This document shows, piece after piece, positions 1 through 11,799 of a stretch of DNA of 64,000 nucleotides; the first letter of the stretch is position 1; every line of letters starts with the position of its first letter. Origin of the DNA: Zhengitettix transpicula. Lineage: Eukaryota; Arthropoda; Insecta; Orthoptera; Tetrigidae. The stretch is taken from NCBI GenBank assembly GCA_037074705.1, contig CM073591.1:158503032-158567031 (forward strand). The letters run 5' to 3'. Position numbers and translations under genes: made by a program. The notes below the pieces were generated by a model. The model was not told the origin of the DNA, made no database searches, and worked only from the letters and a program-made list of their open reading frames with translations.

Positions 1-1055
1 ATGGAGACGAAGAGATACCCTACAGTAACAGCATCCGGTACCTCGGGGTACAAATAGACAAAAACCTTAACTTTAAGGCACATATGGCACAAACAGCCGA
101 AAGTACAGAAAAAACAGTAGCAGTACTAGCGCTCATCATGCCAAATATTAGGGGACCAAGGGAAATGAAGAGAAAATTAATAATGAGCGTCACCCACTCT
201 AAGATTCTGTATGCATCTGTTTGGGCCGACGCTATGAAAATGAACAGATCAGGTAAACAAAAGCTTGAATCTGTCCAAAGAAAAGCTGCACTCAGAATAA
301 CATCGCCATATAAAACAATATCAAAAAGTGCAGTTCTAGTCATAGCCAGCGTACCCCCGATCGAGTTATTAGTTAGGGAACGGCAAGAAGTACACCGCGA
401 AATAAAGATACGAAAGCAGATTCCAAGACGGCTCGGGAGAGGTCGAGGCAAGAACGAAACTCATGGAGCGCTGGCAACGCTTGTGGGACTCGGAAGAGAC
501 AGGCAGATGGACGCACAGATTAATACCTAATGTTGCACCATGCGTCAATAGGAAACACGGGGAAGTATCATTCTTCCTCACCCAGGTGCTAAGCGGACAC
601 GGCTGTTTCAAATCATATTTATATAGATTTAAAAAGACCGAAGACGAAAAATGCAATTACTGCGAAAATCCGAAGGATGACGTGGAACATACATTATTCC
701 ACTGCGACGCATGGAGTATACAACGAGACAAATTAAATTCCTATCTCAAGGAAGAAATAAGACCGGACAACCTAGGTGAGCTCCTTCTAAAATCGGAGGA
801 CTGTTGGAAGCGTATAGAGGATTACGCAAAGGAAATAATGGACGCTAAGGCAAGACTTAAGAGAGATTAATATTACATTAATAATCGGAGAACATGGTGC
901 AAAAGACACCACCCTGAAGTAATACGCAAGTAGTTCCAGGGTGGATAAATGTCAGGAGCAAAGAGTTTGTGGTTTTAGCCGGTAAAAATCCGGCACTGCT
1001 GAGGAGTGCGCACCCTCCTCCTCGTCTTTCGAAGATTTCCACAGTATCCCACGGG
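1..1055 (+). mobile_element. R1/Jockey-type non-LTR retrotransposon, 3' end
   Basis: This is the 3' part of a LINE cut by the window edge. It holds the end of ORF2 (to 870) followed by a ~185 bp 3' UTR. The UTR shares recognisable blocks with the tail of a second element at 19509-19724: a block around 'cctgaagtaat', then 'aaagagttt' with a 'ggttttag' motif, then 'gatttccac'. The shared tail supports one family for both copies. The 3' end runs through a short A stretch straight into a GA-rich microsatellite. Family assignment (R1 superclade) is inferred from the ORF2 C-terminal layout and the UTR style, not from a search. Confidence 0.85.
3..870 (+). pseudogene. LINE ORF2 C-terminal region, frameshifted (post-RT domain and zinc knuckle)
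   Basis: The protein would be the C-terminal part of a LINE ORF2 endonuclease/reverse transcriptase, acting in target-primed reverse transcription. The first frame is open from the window edge to 530. It carries the post-RT signature IRYLGVQIDKNLNFKAH and the downstream block with MPNIRG, then VQRKAALRITSPY and VIASVPPIELL. Near 430-460 the reading continues in another frame (about 439-870) with ERWQRLWD, GRWTHRLIP, RKHGEVSFFLTQVLSGHG and the zinc knuckle C-x2-C...H-x4-C (CNYC...VEHTLFHC). The change from one frame to the other is a small indel, so this copy cannot make the full protein. The N-terminal EN and RT domains lie outside the window or are missing. Confidence 0.85.
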
Positions 1056-1155
1056 AAAAAAAGAGAGATAGAGAGATAGAGAGATAGAGAGATAGAGAGA
1101 GAGGGATAAGAGAGAGCGAAACGAGAGAGCGGGAGAGAGAGAGAGGGAGACGATG
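1056..1155. repeat. GA-rich microsatellite (GAGATA)n/(GA)n
   Basis: Tandem 'gagata' units grade into impure GA repeats. The tract begins where the LINE 3' UTR ends. Confidence 0.9.
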
Positions 1156-1249
1156 AGATATTTACGTCACATCATAACGGAACAATGAAAAGAGCTAAAA
1201 GAAATTAAATCTAATAAGTAAAGTTTACAGTTGGGGAAAGAACAGTCGT

Positions 1250-1300
1250 TTAATGAAAGCGGAAGTCCCGGGTTTTATTCTGGGTCCGATATACTTGAGG
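1250..1300 (+). repeat. SINE-like fragment with B-box-like core
   Basis: This is a short block containing 'agtcccgggttttattc' followed by a 'gtccgat' motif. It is nearly repeated at 1762-1805. It resembles the T-arm/B-box end of the tRNA-derived SINE at 51.3-51.6 kb, but there is no clear A box. Confidence 0.4.
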
Positions 1301-1460
1301 CTGTAAATTTGTGTTACGATTTCTAAAGTTATGAGCCATCAATTTCTTGTAATTGGTTTGATTAAGGCTGAAATTTATAAAGATTTATGATGGAAATAAC
1401 ACCGAAATTAACCTGGCCCGAATAAATACACTCCATCATTCCTTAATTTATTAAATAAAC

Positions 1461-1614
1461 TTCCAAGAACCGAAGAAATGCTTTGAAACGAAGGTCAGCC
1501 ATATATATTTCCATTCCCGGTCCTGTCAAGATTTTTCAATCCCGATCATGTAATTCAGTTTTATAGCCTATATGACTGAGCTCCGCTTCAAAGCATTTCT
1601 TCTGTTCTGGAATT
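1461..1614. repeat. Inverted repeat, arms about 40-45 bp
   Basis: The left arm (about 1461-1505) and right arm (about 1567-1614) are near-complementary. Both contain 'gaagaaatgctttgaa' when read on the same strand. The ~60 bp spacer contains a 'cccggtcctgtcaag' stretch that resembles the SINE body near 51.35 kb. It may be a small fold-back element or two opposed SINE pieces. Confidence 0.55.
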
Positions 1615-1761
1615 AATTAGTTGAACCTTTGAACAATTGATTCGCAATATCAATTTATCATTGAAGTCCTATAATTAGGCCGTTAAAAATGTGATCTAGT
1701 AAATTGTAGATGAGCCTGGCTCAGGCTTATTCATCGAATACCTCTTATGGCAGAGCTCCCA

Positions 1762-1830
1762 CGTAGCAAGCGGGAGTCCCGGGTTTTATTCCAGGTCCGA
1801 TCTAGATTTTTCCATCGTGCTCAATTAAAT
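1762..1830 (+). repeat. SINE-like fragment, second copy
   Basis: It matches the 1250-1300 block over about 40 bp and continues into 'tagatttttccatcgtgct'. That continuation resembles the sequence just past the B box in the SINEs at 51330-51630, so both fragments are probably old members of that family. Confidence 0.45.
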
Positions 1831-4090
1831 AAAGTCTTAAAAACACAATTGCAATTCAGGACGAACTGAAATAAAACAAACTAATTACACACACACAAAT
1901 CCAGCACTGTGACATTACGCTCTGGATATTACGAAAATATTACTTGTACAAAAATTTGAAGTAGTGTTCTAAAGTTGTTATTAAATTTTACATTGATATT
2001 GTGTCCACAGATTTTGAAGAAACTGGAGAGAATCAATCCACAAACCTATTTGAGAAACAGGTATTTTTAATACAATTTTATAATAAAAATATTATATTTA
2101 CCTGCCGATGAGTTATAGGAATATAATTAAACTTAGTATAGCAGCTTCACGGCTTCCTTGTTGCTCAAGAATATTACAATTGATATTTGTTATTACTGAA
2201 AGTAATGGCTGGATTATGACATATTATTTCAATTAATTTTCATGAAGTACACTAATACCGAATAATGAATTATAACAATTATAGTAACCTAGCTTCCATT
2301 GAAACATTATGATTGTGAAAAACAGGTATAGTGTAAGCCGGAAAATATTTGACAAACCGAACGCTTCGATTTCAATTATTTCAGTTATATAAAAATTTTA
2401 AGAAAACAAAATCTCATAAACACGATAATTTTAATATAATTATGTATAAATATTATGTATAGATACATTACTTAAAATTTATTATATAAAAATTTAGATT
2501 AACGTTATATTGTACGGTTTGTACTCATATTGCGGCCGAAATGACTCACTGACACAACTGTTAATAGTAATTTTCAATTTTAAAATAGCAATGTAAATAC
2601 AGAAATGATTTAATACAACAAATACATTCAATAATAAATAATCATAAATTTAATTTAAATCATTGGTGTAAGTTTTTAAATTAATGGCCAAAACATTGTA
2701 TCATCAACTGGTATAACATTTACATTCTACGTCTAAAATACTTACAATGTGCGAATAAGAATTTTTTTTTAAAAAAAAATAAATATGTTTTGACACAGCT
2801 GAATAATTTTGCACCTTAAGTTTTAATTTATTTTTATGTTCACAGATTCTAGTTTATTTCTATGGATTAGAATTTCTATATTGAATTAGAGAGGATATTT
2901 ATTACACTATTGTCGAATATAATAGGAATACGTCACAATTAAATTTAATGGGCAAACTTCGGGCAAAATTGCCACTGGTCGAGTTTTGGTCCACGCGTTT
3001 CTTAAATACCAAGTTTTACGTTTAAAGTACAGATTTAATTTGGTTTTGAATTGTTCGGTTAAATACGGCCATAGTAATTGTTTTACATCAAGTATATAAT
3101 TGTTTGATAAAGAAGCAGCTAAACGACAGACAAAATTAAGTGATAAAATAAATCCACAATATTTTGTTTGTTTTAGTCTCGTGATTTAAAAAAGCAAGTG
3201 CGACGGACGCACCACACAAACCACGTGAAAACTCAAAAGCAAAGCTAAAATGAAATTAAGCGCAAAGATAATATAAAAGCAAAGAGGGTTTAGTGTAACA
3301 ATAATGAGTCATAGCCATTGTTGAGTTACATAGCATCAGTTTATACGTTAATTTGATTTAATATTAAGAATTTCTGATATTCTGGAGTAGTAACTGAGTT
3401 CAACATTTACAATCTCAGCTTTTTGCGAATCTTATTAATGTTTCAAATTGGTGTGCTGTCAGTCATTTCATATTTGAAACAAGTTTTTTTTTTACAGTCA
3501 GTGATGAAATGGCAAAAACTGGTGAAGTTGCAATTGCGTTAGTGACAAAAGCCGTGGCTGCAATACTCGTAGTCTGCTAATGAATTCTCCCCACGTTCGC
3601 GTCTATCGCTGTATCTCTCGCTCACATTGCACGTTTTGATTGGCTTCATCGCCCAAGATTCCATCATAGGGATATAGGTTAATGCGATAGCTACCACGTA
3701 CTTCTGAGATTCGTCGTTGCATGAAATTAAGGAACCCTAGTAAAAAAAAACCTCAGTTTCCCTAATACTCAAAGGAAAAAGTTATTTACTCTAAAATGAA
3801 ACATTTTTATTTACCATTGAATGGTGCTTATACATTTCAAACTTAGTAATAGAAGAAGGAGGCTATTTCGAAGGCTGAAATTATGTGAACGTTATTAAAT
3901 GAACATAAATTACGTGATATATATGTAGTGTTGTTGTAAAATAAGAAATAATGCTTTTGAATTATCCCTCATGTTTTCAATCAGTCACTAATTTGAATGA
4001 GAAAATCTAATGAACATTTTTAAATTATTTAATTTTGAAAATTATAGCTTTCTACTATTAACAGTCACCTGTACATAGAAAGGAAAAACG
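1831..4090. other. AT-rich intergenic DNA, nothing assignable
   Basis: No repeat or coding match was recognised. About 3540-3740 is GC-richer and starts after a long T run ending in 'acag' (near 3498), which resembles a splice acceptor. No convincing exon follows. Confidence 0.5.
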
Positions 4091-4758
4091 GTGGTTTATA
4101 GAACACATTTACAATTCAACGCAAATCCCATTGTAATATCATACCCGCTAAAACTTAGAGACCAAAATAAGAAGGATGTTAGACTGTTTGTAGATTTGAG
4201 CAAAGGTACAGAAACGATCAGACTCAATAGAATTAGATTAGAAGAAAAATCCTGCGCCGTCTCTTCTTCAGCGTCGATAGGAAGATCTCTAGGAAAGGAA
4301 ATTTGAAATACGATGACGTTTGGGTTATTGGTATCTATAGTACTGTCCAGAGATTTGAAGAAATCACAAGGAAGTTAAAGGTAAAGATTAAGTAAGACAA
4401 AAAGACTGAACTGTGTAGAGCCCAGGAACCTTTACACCAAGAGGGTAGTTGATAGACTTATTTGTAGGCAGAATTCAGAGAGTCAGAGAGAATATCACTT
4501 CCCGAGTGCAGAGGTACTTGCATGTACACGGGAAACAAAAAGTCCAGATCAACCCATGTGGTCTGTGGCAGGGCCCTTGTAAAACTGTTAACACCGGGTG
4601 TCTACGAAGTCTGCAAAGTTACACAAACCGGGTTTAGAATTGTCAAGCTGTTTGGTAACAAGAACTGTTTCGCAAGATTCACGTCTACAACGAAGTTAAA
4701 TTCTCACGAGTATATAATAGACAACAAAAATAGTAATATAAGTCTAATGAAGTTTTAA
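4091..4758 (+). other. Unrecognised stretch with short open frames
   Basis: Open frames of 62-78 codons lie at 4091-4306 and 4449-4758. The translation includes GNKKSRSTHVV and GVYEVCKVTQTGFRIVKLF. I recognise no domain. The composition is slightly less AT-rich than the flanks, so this could be a decayed transposon remnant. Nothing supports a functional gene. Confidence 0.25.
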
Positions 4759-4760
4759 TA

Positions 4761-4860
4761 CCATATATAAAATTAGTTGACAAAACATTAATTATAATTG
4801 TCAAAATGATTAATTTATTTCTTGAAAATTAATGGTTTGTCAAGTAATTTTATATATGGG
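4761..4860. repeat. Short hairpin/MITE-like inverted repeat, about 33 bp arms
   Basis: The arms 4761-4793 and 4827-4860 are almost perfectly complementary ('ccatatataaaattag' against its reverse complement at the far end), with a ~33 bp loop. No clear target-site duplication was seen, and no second copy was found in the window. Confidence 0.7.
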
Positions 4861-7129
4861 ATTCCCGTTGAATTGGAAATGTGTTCTATAAAATTATTTT
4901 TTTCTTTTTCTGTTCAGATGAGTTTGACAATATTACAGAAAACTGCAATTTTCAAAACTAAATAATTTGAAAACTTGGGAACTGATGAAAACCTATGGAT
5001 ATAATACGTAAATAACAAATAATTATTTATCAATCGTAATAAAAACTTTAAAATTCTTGAAGATAAGAAGAAATCGTGTTCTACAGGTACCTAACCCAAA
5101 GATACGCAACGCAGAATAGTATGTACTAGGCTGTAACGCGTATATTTTAGTTTAGTTTTGCTTTGTCTCGGAGGTGTTGATTGCTGTGGTTTGGCGAATT
5201 CGAAATTGTGCACGTGCGTGGGGATGGAGGAGATAAATATTTCCATCCAAGTAATTTTCGTGTCCTGTCTCGATTGTTGGCCTCAACATGACAGAATAGT
5301 TGGCCATTGTTGACTACGGAACTGCAGCTGCGTGCTATAACTCTTGTAACAATGGAAGAATCAGTGAAACTGACATTTCGACAAAGTTTTCTAATAATGA
5401 AAAAAGTAAAAGAATGGGAGGCTATAATGGAGGGAACGGAGATAAGATTTTGAAACTGGACAGTTGTTTTGCACTCGTCGCAGCTGGTGGATGTGATTAT
5501 GAGAGGCTCCGTATTGCGTTACGTGTATACGTTTTAAGTGTCACCGATCTACAAATCTCATGAGTTTTGCTGTAAACTTTTCCAAGTTGTTGTCTCTGTT
5601 ATAGTCTGAGGCAGAATCGTCGTGAGAAAGGGGCCACAATTTGTTAGTGAAGAGTTCACACAGTTTAGTACGACGGCTTGCCAGAAATCAATCCCGGAGG
5701 CCGACGCTTTAGCCAGTGGTCGACCCCTGAGTCGACGCCTTGCAATGGTCCTGACTAAAGCCATCACTGCACTTAACCCGTTCTGCCGGCTGTGAGATAC
5801 GGAGACGTCGGTACGAGAGCTACAGCAGGCAACACAACCCAGAATAGCAGTACGTATTTGGTACGGGCAGAAGATCTCTTCTATGTTAAAACCACAGGTG
5901 CCGGAGATAAGAGTTTTTCATGCATAACTGTAATAAACTTCTTACAAATTCTTCAATGGTCAATAATTTTTTTGATTTAACGTAAAAACCCAGCTCACAA
6001 AAATAATTCTTTACAAGGCATATATGAATAAGTTATATTACAACAGATGCATATTACATTCATGGTTTATTATAAGAACTGAAAACGTAGTTTTTTTAGC
6101 ATCGTGCATCAATGCGTAAAGTTCTGGCAGAAGTTACTTCAAGTACATTAATGTTGTTGGATAATGCTTGCTTTAAATACTGTTCGAATTTATCCCATTC
6201 CTATCTTGTTCGACTGGAAATGTGCCTTATATACGGCGTTCCAGCTATCCTCCATGCTGATAACGTTGGAGAATGAAGTGTATACCTCACGCGCAGAAGC
6301 CCAGACAATTTCCCTAGATGGAGGATCAAAGTGACTAAAAAAGCTTCAGTAATTAGTGAAATATTTAAAGAAATAATTGGAAAATGACGAGAGTTGCTTA
6401 CTGAATCTGCAACCGGTGACTAGAAAAGTGCACACAACAACCTTTAATCGTATGATATTACGTCTCTGTCAGTTTGGGTTCATGGATCTTCAATATTATT
6501 TAGAGTTTACTCAACAATTCAACTCAAACATATGGTGTTAACTTAGATTTATTTCAGAGATAAAATTATTAGACTGCTCCATTTCCATGATTTAAGAAGA
6601 ATGCGGTAAATGGTGTCTGACAGAGCGACAATCATGACCGAGTTTAAAGGAAAGGAGTCAAATTGTCAGGGCAACAACTAATAAGTTTTGATACTTTGTC
6701 ACGGTGCATTGTTAAATGTAATGGTATTAACTTACAGGTCCGTATTTTATTTATAGGATTTAAATGACGTAAAAAATAAAATATTTAATTAATTTAGAAA
6801 TAATAATTTAATAGCAAAACCAAAATTTAAAAGTGAATTAAATATAAAAAATTAAATTGTTTGTAGTGATACATAATAATTTAATCTATCTCTATGGTCC
6901 ATTGATGGGTTAACTACCACTATTCAAATTATCCTACTCTGAAAATTTATGCCTGGTAATGCGTTACTTCGGAACGAGCGTTTTTGTCCGAGGCAGGGTA
7001 CCTGGTCGCTGGTGCCAGTCAATCCTGAACGGTGACAAAAAGAGTCTATCGATATCAGAGACCTTACACCACCATAATTATTATTATTATTATTACCATC
7101 ATCATCATGGGTAGCCCATTGAGAGTTTT
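4861..7129. other. Intergenic DNA with a GC-richer patch at 5150-5900
   Basis: The patch carries an 87-codon open frame (5300-5563, +) and a 69-codon frame (5558-5767, -), neither recognisable. The rest is AT-rich. A small (ATT)n/(CAT)n tract lies near 7078-7110, next to the SINE. Confidence 0.4.
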
Positions 7130-7332
7130 GGATTACGGTGACGACAGCTAGACTGTCATCTAACATGACACATTCGGGATATTTAAGAGTGATACTTGGT
7201 CTGCGTAGAGATTCTCCTTCAGCCTTAACCTCAGTTTTCATGACCATGACAAGCACAATCATCCATGGCCATGACGGGATTCGAACTCGGGGCCTATGTG
7301 ATGTGATGCGGTCATGCTAACCACCATAGGGG
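7130..7332 (-). repeat. tRNA-derived SINE (family S1), head on minus strand
   Basis: Read on the minus strand, the head begins near 7330 with an A-box-like 'tggttagcatg' and has a B-box 'gagttcgaatccc' near 7280. It continues into a body shared with the copy at 37255-37470 (matching around 'tttcatgaccatgacaagcac'). The short open frames over it are incidental. Confidence 0.75.
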
Positions 7333-7389
7333 GAAAAAATCTCGAGGTATGTGGGGTGAAAAGAAAAACTACAATTAGTGAAAATCCTG

Positions 7390-7410
7390 AGTGAGTGAGT
7401 GAGTGAGTGA

Positions 7411-7472
<62 letters not shown>

Positions 7473-7597
7473 TAGAGAGAAAGAGAGAGAGAGAAAGAGA
7501 GAGAAAGAGAGAGAAAGAGAGGGGGAGGGAGGGAGGGGGGAGAGAGGGGGAGAGAGAAAGAGAGGGAGAAAGAGAGAGAGAAAGAGGGGGAGAGATT
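7390..7597. repeat. Compound microsatellite (GAGT)n-(GT)n-(GA)n
   Basis: About 200 bp of GAGT, then GT, then long impure GA/GGGA repeats. Open frames crossing it (both strands) encode low-complexity Arg/Glu or Ser/Leu and are artefacts. Confidence 0.95.
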
Positions 7598-9080
7598 TTT
7601 GAGAAGAGACTAATAGACGACGATGTTTTTCTAAAAGGAATCGCGGGGCTTTAAAGATGGCCATTGGCATTATTGTCGTTTCAGAGTGATGTATTTTCGT
7701 AATTAGTGTTATATCACAGATAACCTGTGGTTAAAATTCTCATTCCTCAGTTTTTATATTACATATTCAATACCTGTAAATTGGCGCCCATCATCATTTA
7801 TATTTTGTGTAATAATTACGTAAAAATTAAATAATAATAATATTTCTTTTATATTTGTTAGGTCAGATTAGAAGCTGTGACAGTGGTGTTCGACCTGAAT
7901 GCTCAGCGAAGGAGACTCAGTCAGAACCTAACGGAAAAGATTAGGTAACAAGTCCTGTTTGAACTATGTTTACACTAGTCCGGGTCCATTCACCCCGTAT
8001 TGAAATTGGAATACGACTAAAAGTGGGTAGCTGGACGCCTAAACCCTTGCTTGAAGCAAAGAAAGTGTGCAATCAAAAGCGGGATGCCTAGAAACAATCC
8101 CTCGCATTTGAATGGGCTTACTGCAGAGCTGGGAGCTGCACATACCTCGACGCTCGAATGCGATAAAGGACCGAACGCCAATTTTGGAGACCAAGTCGTT
8201 TCCCGCACCACAACCTGTTGCACAAACCAAGAAACCCAGAAACACGTCTGGTTGCCCGTATCGAAAGCAAGATCTGGATGCTCAACTCGACGGCTACAAA
8301 ACCACCTAAGTGGTGAACTGGGACCCCGAACCCAGGCTAACTTCAGCGCCATCGGTGGTCGAGTCCGGAAACACTCATGCAACGGACGTGAACAATATCG
8401 ATTTATGTTATTTTATTTCAAAATAATAAAACACATCTTCTCCCGTAGATTTATACTTGCTTCAATTCCAGTTCTCTTATAAAAGAAGTAAAACAATTGT
8501 TTGTTTTACAGAATAACCGTAAATTTAGTCATTTGGGACAATGTAATGATTCTAAAATAAGTCAATGCATTGAGAAGAGGAACGAATATGTACTTAGTAC
8601 AAAAGGTAAACGTCTCAAGTAGATAATTCAGGGGTATTAAATTATGCCGTGCGATAACACCAAGTATCCTACGAGACCTCTCGGTAGTTCATAGTGTCGA
8701 ATTCGTTTCCATTGAGTCTGCGGAATCGTAGTACATGGGCTTACTTCAAAACATGTACAGGTCATTTTAACTGAAATTTCAACGAAGGGGATTTAAAAGA
8801 ATTATCTTAATTATTTTTCGCGACATAATATTTTCTAATTTTTTGTCTTTAACTATATTTTATAACTTTTGAAGGTGCTAAATCCAGAGAAATGTCTTCC
8901 ACAAAAAGTTGCATTTTAAAAAAAAACGACCTGTGAAACGATTCACATAAAGAACCAATGAGGATAAGGAGTGTGAAAAGAAACAACAGATGAACGTCAT
9001 TTAATTCCGACATCAGTTCCTAAGAAATTAGACAGTCTAGTTATGTTTGCTGTATTTTTAATGCCATATATATATATTAG
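7598..9080. other. Intergenic DNA with GC-rich block at 7880-8400
   Basis: The block is clearly GC-richer than its surroundings. It is open in several frames at once (8051-8482 on +, 8017-8382 on -). No domain was recognised. Multi-frame openness with raised GC suggests a decayed or noncoding repeat rather than a gene. No second copy was found in the window. Confidence 0.4.
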
Positions 9081-9560
9081 ACTAACAGGCTGCATGAGGG
9101 TAATCCACATGGTGGCAACTCCCCCTTAATAGCATAGGAAAGGGACTGAAAAAGGGGATGCGGAAGGGTAGATAAGGGTAACCAAGGGTTAATTAGGGTA
9201 CCCGGGCTATAGTTTAAGGATCCTACCCGGCAATTCGCCTAAAAGTGATGCAGGGAAAAACCTACATCAGGTAGGTCGGACATTTGGTACTTGTCCCACG
9301 CTCTTCCGATGGCGGGAGAGGGGTGTGCCTCGACCAGTTTAGGAGGCAGCTGGCCGACTATTCCAATAGGAATAGCGGACAACTCTTACCGTATGCCCAA
9401 GGTCTGTGACCCCGAAACATACATCTCTCAAAACAGGCCGAGGTGCGCCGGCTTGTGGGAACCTTAGTTCAAGAAACCGGAGAGAGGAACCCGAAAGGTA
9501 GCCTCCTCCAGACCTCTCTAGGAATGTTCACCTGCGAGTAAATGCTCTCTTAGGCTTCTT
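9081..9560 (+). repeat. F1 interspersed repeat, copy A (near full length)
   Basis: This is the first of about nine copies of a GC-rich ~480-500 bp repeat. Landmarks in order: 'gggtaatccacatggtggc', 'tagcataggaaaggga', 'aagggttaa', 'ggctatagtttaaggatcc', 'gcctaaaagtgatgcaggg', 'cgaccagtttaggaggcag', 'cgtatgcccaaggtctgtg', 'caaaacaggccgagg'. No RT or transposase motif was recognised. It is probably a nonautonomous element or a fragment of a larger one. This copy lacks about 35 bp after 'gcgggagagg' compared with other copies. Confidence 0.85.
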
Positions 9561-10271
9561 TGCCACGTAATGTCATATAGCTTCACTAATTTTATTTGTT
9601 AGTTCAGTGGTTACCACATCCCTGTGATAAATATTCTTTCACCACGGGCTAGTTCGCGTTACGATGCTAGAGTCGTCGATACTCCGTTTGAACCGGTTTT
9701 GGAGGGATTCCTGTACAGATCACGTGGTCTGACTAGAAGCTTTGATTGTTTCCGCCTTCGGCAAGTATTTTTTCACTTGGGAAGAACTTTTTTTCTCCAA
9801 CTTCGAAGCCACTCTTAGTCTTCTGTCTCGCTACAAGTATCTTGGCACCAGGAAGCCACCTGGGTACTTTATACTCAGTCTTGTTCTTTTATATTAAACT
9901 TTTTCTCTAACTTTATTGCGTTCATATCCCTGAAAGGTACACAAATTCCAAGAACCCCACGTTATCGACTTTCCTGATTTCCTATCCTATAAGTCTACGT
10001 TTCGACACTGAAGAAGAGGCGACGTTGGAATTTCCTCCTTCCTGATCCTCCTCATTTCCGTGACTAATCTAGAACTAAAATTCCTTTACATGCTTCGTAT
10101 TTCGATCTCTAAGTTTTAGCGGGTACGCAATAATACAGTAAATTGTCCTATGATAGATTATTTCTAAAATTATTCAAATTAAATCAATAACAGAAGAAAT
10201 GTTTTCAATCGAAGCTCAGCACTAAAGTCTATGAATCTGTATTAAAGGATCATTATGGAAAAATGTTGAGT
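9561..10271. other. Unassigned DNA after F1 copy A
   Basis: Around 9598-9665 there is an A-box-like 'tagttcagtgg' and a poor B-box-like segment, so an old SINE head is possible. Otherwise nothing was recognised. Confidence 0.35.
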
Positions 10272-10342
10272 GGACCGCCAATCGGACACTGAACTTCCAC
10301 TTTGAACGTTGTGCTATTTTGAACTGAGCTACCCTGGTCGAC
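10272..10342 (-). repeat. tRNA-derived SINE head, minus strand
   Basis: On the minus strand it reads from 'gggtagctcagttc' (A box) through 'caacgttcaaagtgg' to a B-box-like 'gtccgattggcggtcc'. It aligns with the plus-strand head at 10488-10557. Confidence 0.6.
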
Positions 10343-10487
10343 TCCACGCCAGGTGCGAACTTTGTCCATCTGTTGTGTAGGCCTAAACACAAGACTCGCC
10401 TACAATTTTCTAAATCACATACTTCACGGTCTAATATTAGAAGAATATACATTCATCAGAGAATCTCGCGACTGTCGAGAAGTTGAG

Positions 10488-10557
10488 AATGGTAACTTTG
10501 ATGGTAAGAGCAACGCGTTCCAAGTGGATGTCCATGGGTTCGATTACGGTCCGGTAG
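10488..10557 (+). repeat. tRNA-derived SINE head, plus strand
   Basis: It contains 'gatggtaagagcaacgcg' (A-box region), 'ttccaagtgg' and the B box 'gggttcgattacgg'. It forms an inverted pair with the head at 10272-10342. Confidence 0.6.
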
Positions 10558-10760
10558 TGATTTGTCTCACACGAGCCTTTAATTATATTAATTGAAGCTT
10601 TATATTTATAATTTTATTATATATTTTAGCCTCATTAGGAATCAGTATTTCGATAAGTTTTCTATTGCTTTTAAATGTTAATAAGTCGTAGAATTTATTA
10701 CTGGAAGTATCAAGGGAGCTACATCAATCTCTCTAGTTTGAGCGTCTAATTGATGTATAT

Positions 10761-11763
10761 TGTAATAATTAAAATAATAACATTTTATTTATTTAATGAA
10801 TTTGGATTTATTCGTGCCCCACGTTGTGGAAACAATTATGTAATATACAAAATGGGTGGGCTTTTCAAATGAAAGCATTTAATTTCAAACAAACAAAATA
10901 TTTTATTAGCAATTACTTTAAAACAATTACACAAATAATTACAAATAGAATTTGTCTCAGGGTAATTACTGGGTTTGATAATGGCTAATCATTTATTTAG
11001 AAATCTTATCAACACAAATTTCAATAAAAAGATTTACTCGTCAATTAACCAAGACGAAATTTACTTGTCGACGAAATTATACTAAAAGATGGATTCTACT
11101 TAACAAATTTTATCAAAGGAAGAGAACGAAATCTGACGACTATCTTTTAATACGGTTAACATAATTAATTGTTTTATATTGGTACTCACGGCAGCATTCC
11201 AAAATACTTTTGACTTACGAAGTACTATGACGGGTTTTTACACAGCTTCTACTAAAACTCACAGATTCGAGATTTAATATTTTTGGAACAAAATCAGGAA
11301 CCAGGAACCTCCTTTGCGTCTCCTCCTCGGTTGACGTCTGCCGATATCCACTGCCGGCTACGTCCACAAATCTGTTGGTGTTTAGCAGGTTTCGTAGTTC
11401 TGCCTTCGATTCTCGCTCTCGCCTTTCGCTTTAGTCCTCGTCTCTCGGTACGTGTTTAGTCTCCAATTTCCAAAAGTTCTTTTATGACCACCCGATCGCT
11501 GAGGAACCAAAATGCGGAGTGAACTCTACCGTATCTTAATGTGAACTCTCTCCTCAATATTTTAATGTGACCTGTACTTGACCAAACCTTCCAGTCAACT
11601 GAATTACCGTCTCGCAATTTTGAGCGCGCATATTTCTTCCGACAAAGGAAACACTGCTCTGCTAAATTGTTGTTTTGTGTTCGGTACCGCCGTCAAAAAT
11701 ATGTTTCTCTAACAATTTAGATTATCAAATTTACAAATAATGTGTTAATTAATTGGCATTACA
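10761..11763 (-). mobile_element. LTR-like element, minus orientation (body 10839-11763)
   Basis: In plus coordinates it opens with a short terminus 'tgtaataatt' (10761). A primer-binding-site-like 'cgtgccccacgttgtgg' (10813-10829; reverse complement 'ccacaacgtggggcacg') follows. Then comes a 925 bp body running from 'tgtaata' (10839) to 'cattaca' (11763). It is flanked by 'tatat' on the left and 'atatat' on the right, consistent with an ATAT-type target-site duplication. The PBS-like core resembles the Lys-type PBS of Gypsy-like elements (family knowledge, not searched). No gag or pol coding is present. Confidence 0.65.
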
Positions 11764-11799
11764 ATATATTATTGACATTTTTTTCTTCTCCGTTATCTC

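Noticed and set aside
3498..3580. Exon after a strong T-run/'acag' acceptor-like site
   Set aside because: The following frame is only about 25 codons, with no donor or conserved content.
7317..7670. A 117-codon minus-strand frame and an 83-codon plus-strand frame rich in Ser/Leu or Arg/Glu
   Set aside because: Both lie on the GT/GA microsatellite, so they are low-complexity artefacts.
8017..8382. Secreted or membrane protein from the Trp/Phe-rich minus-strand frame
   Set aside because: Overlapping frames on both strands are equally open, so no single frame is supported as coding.
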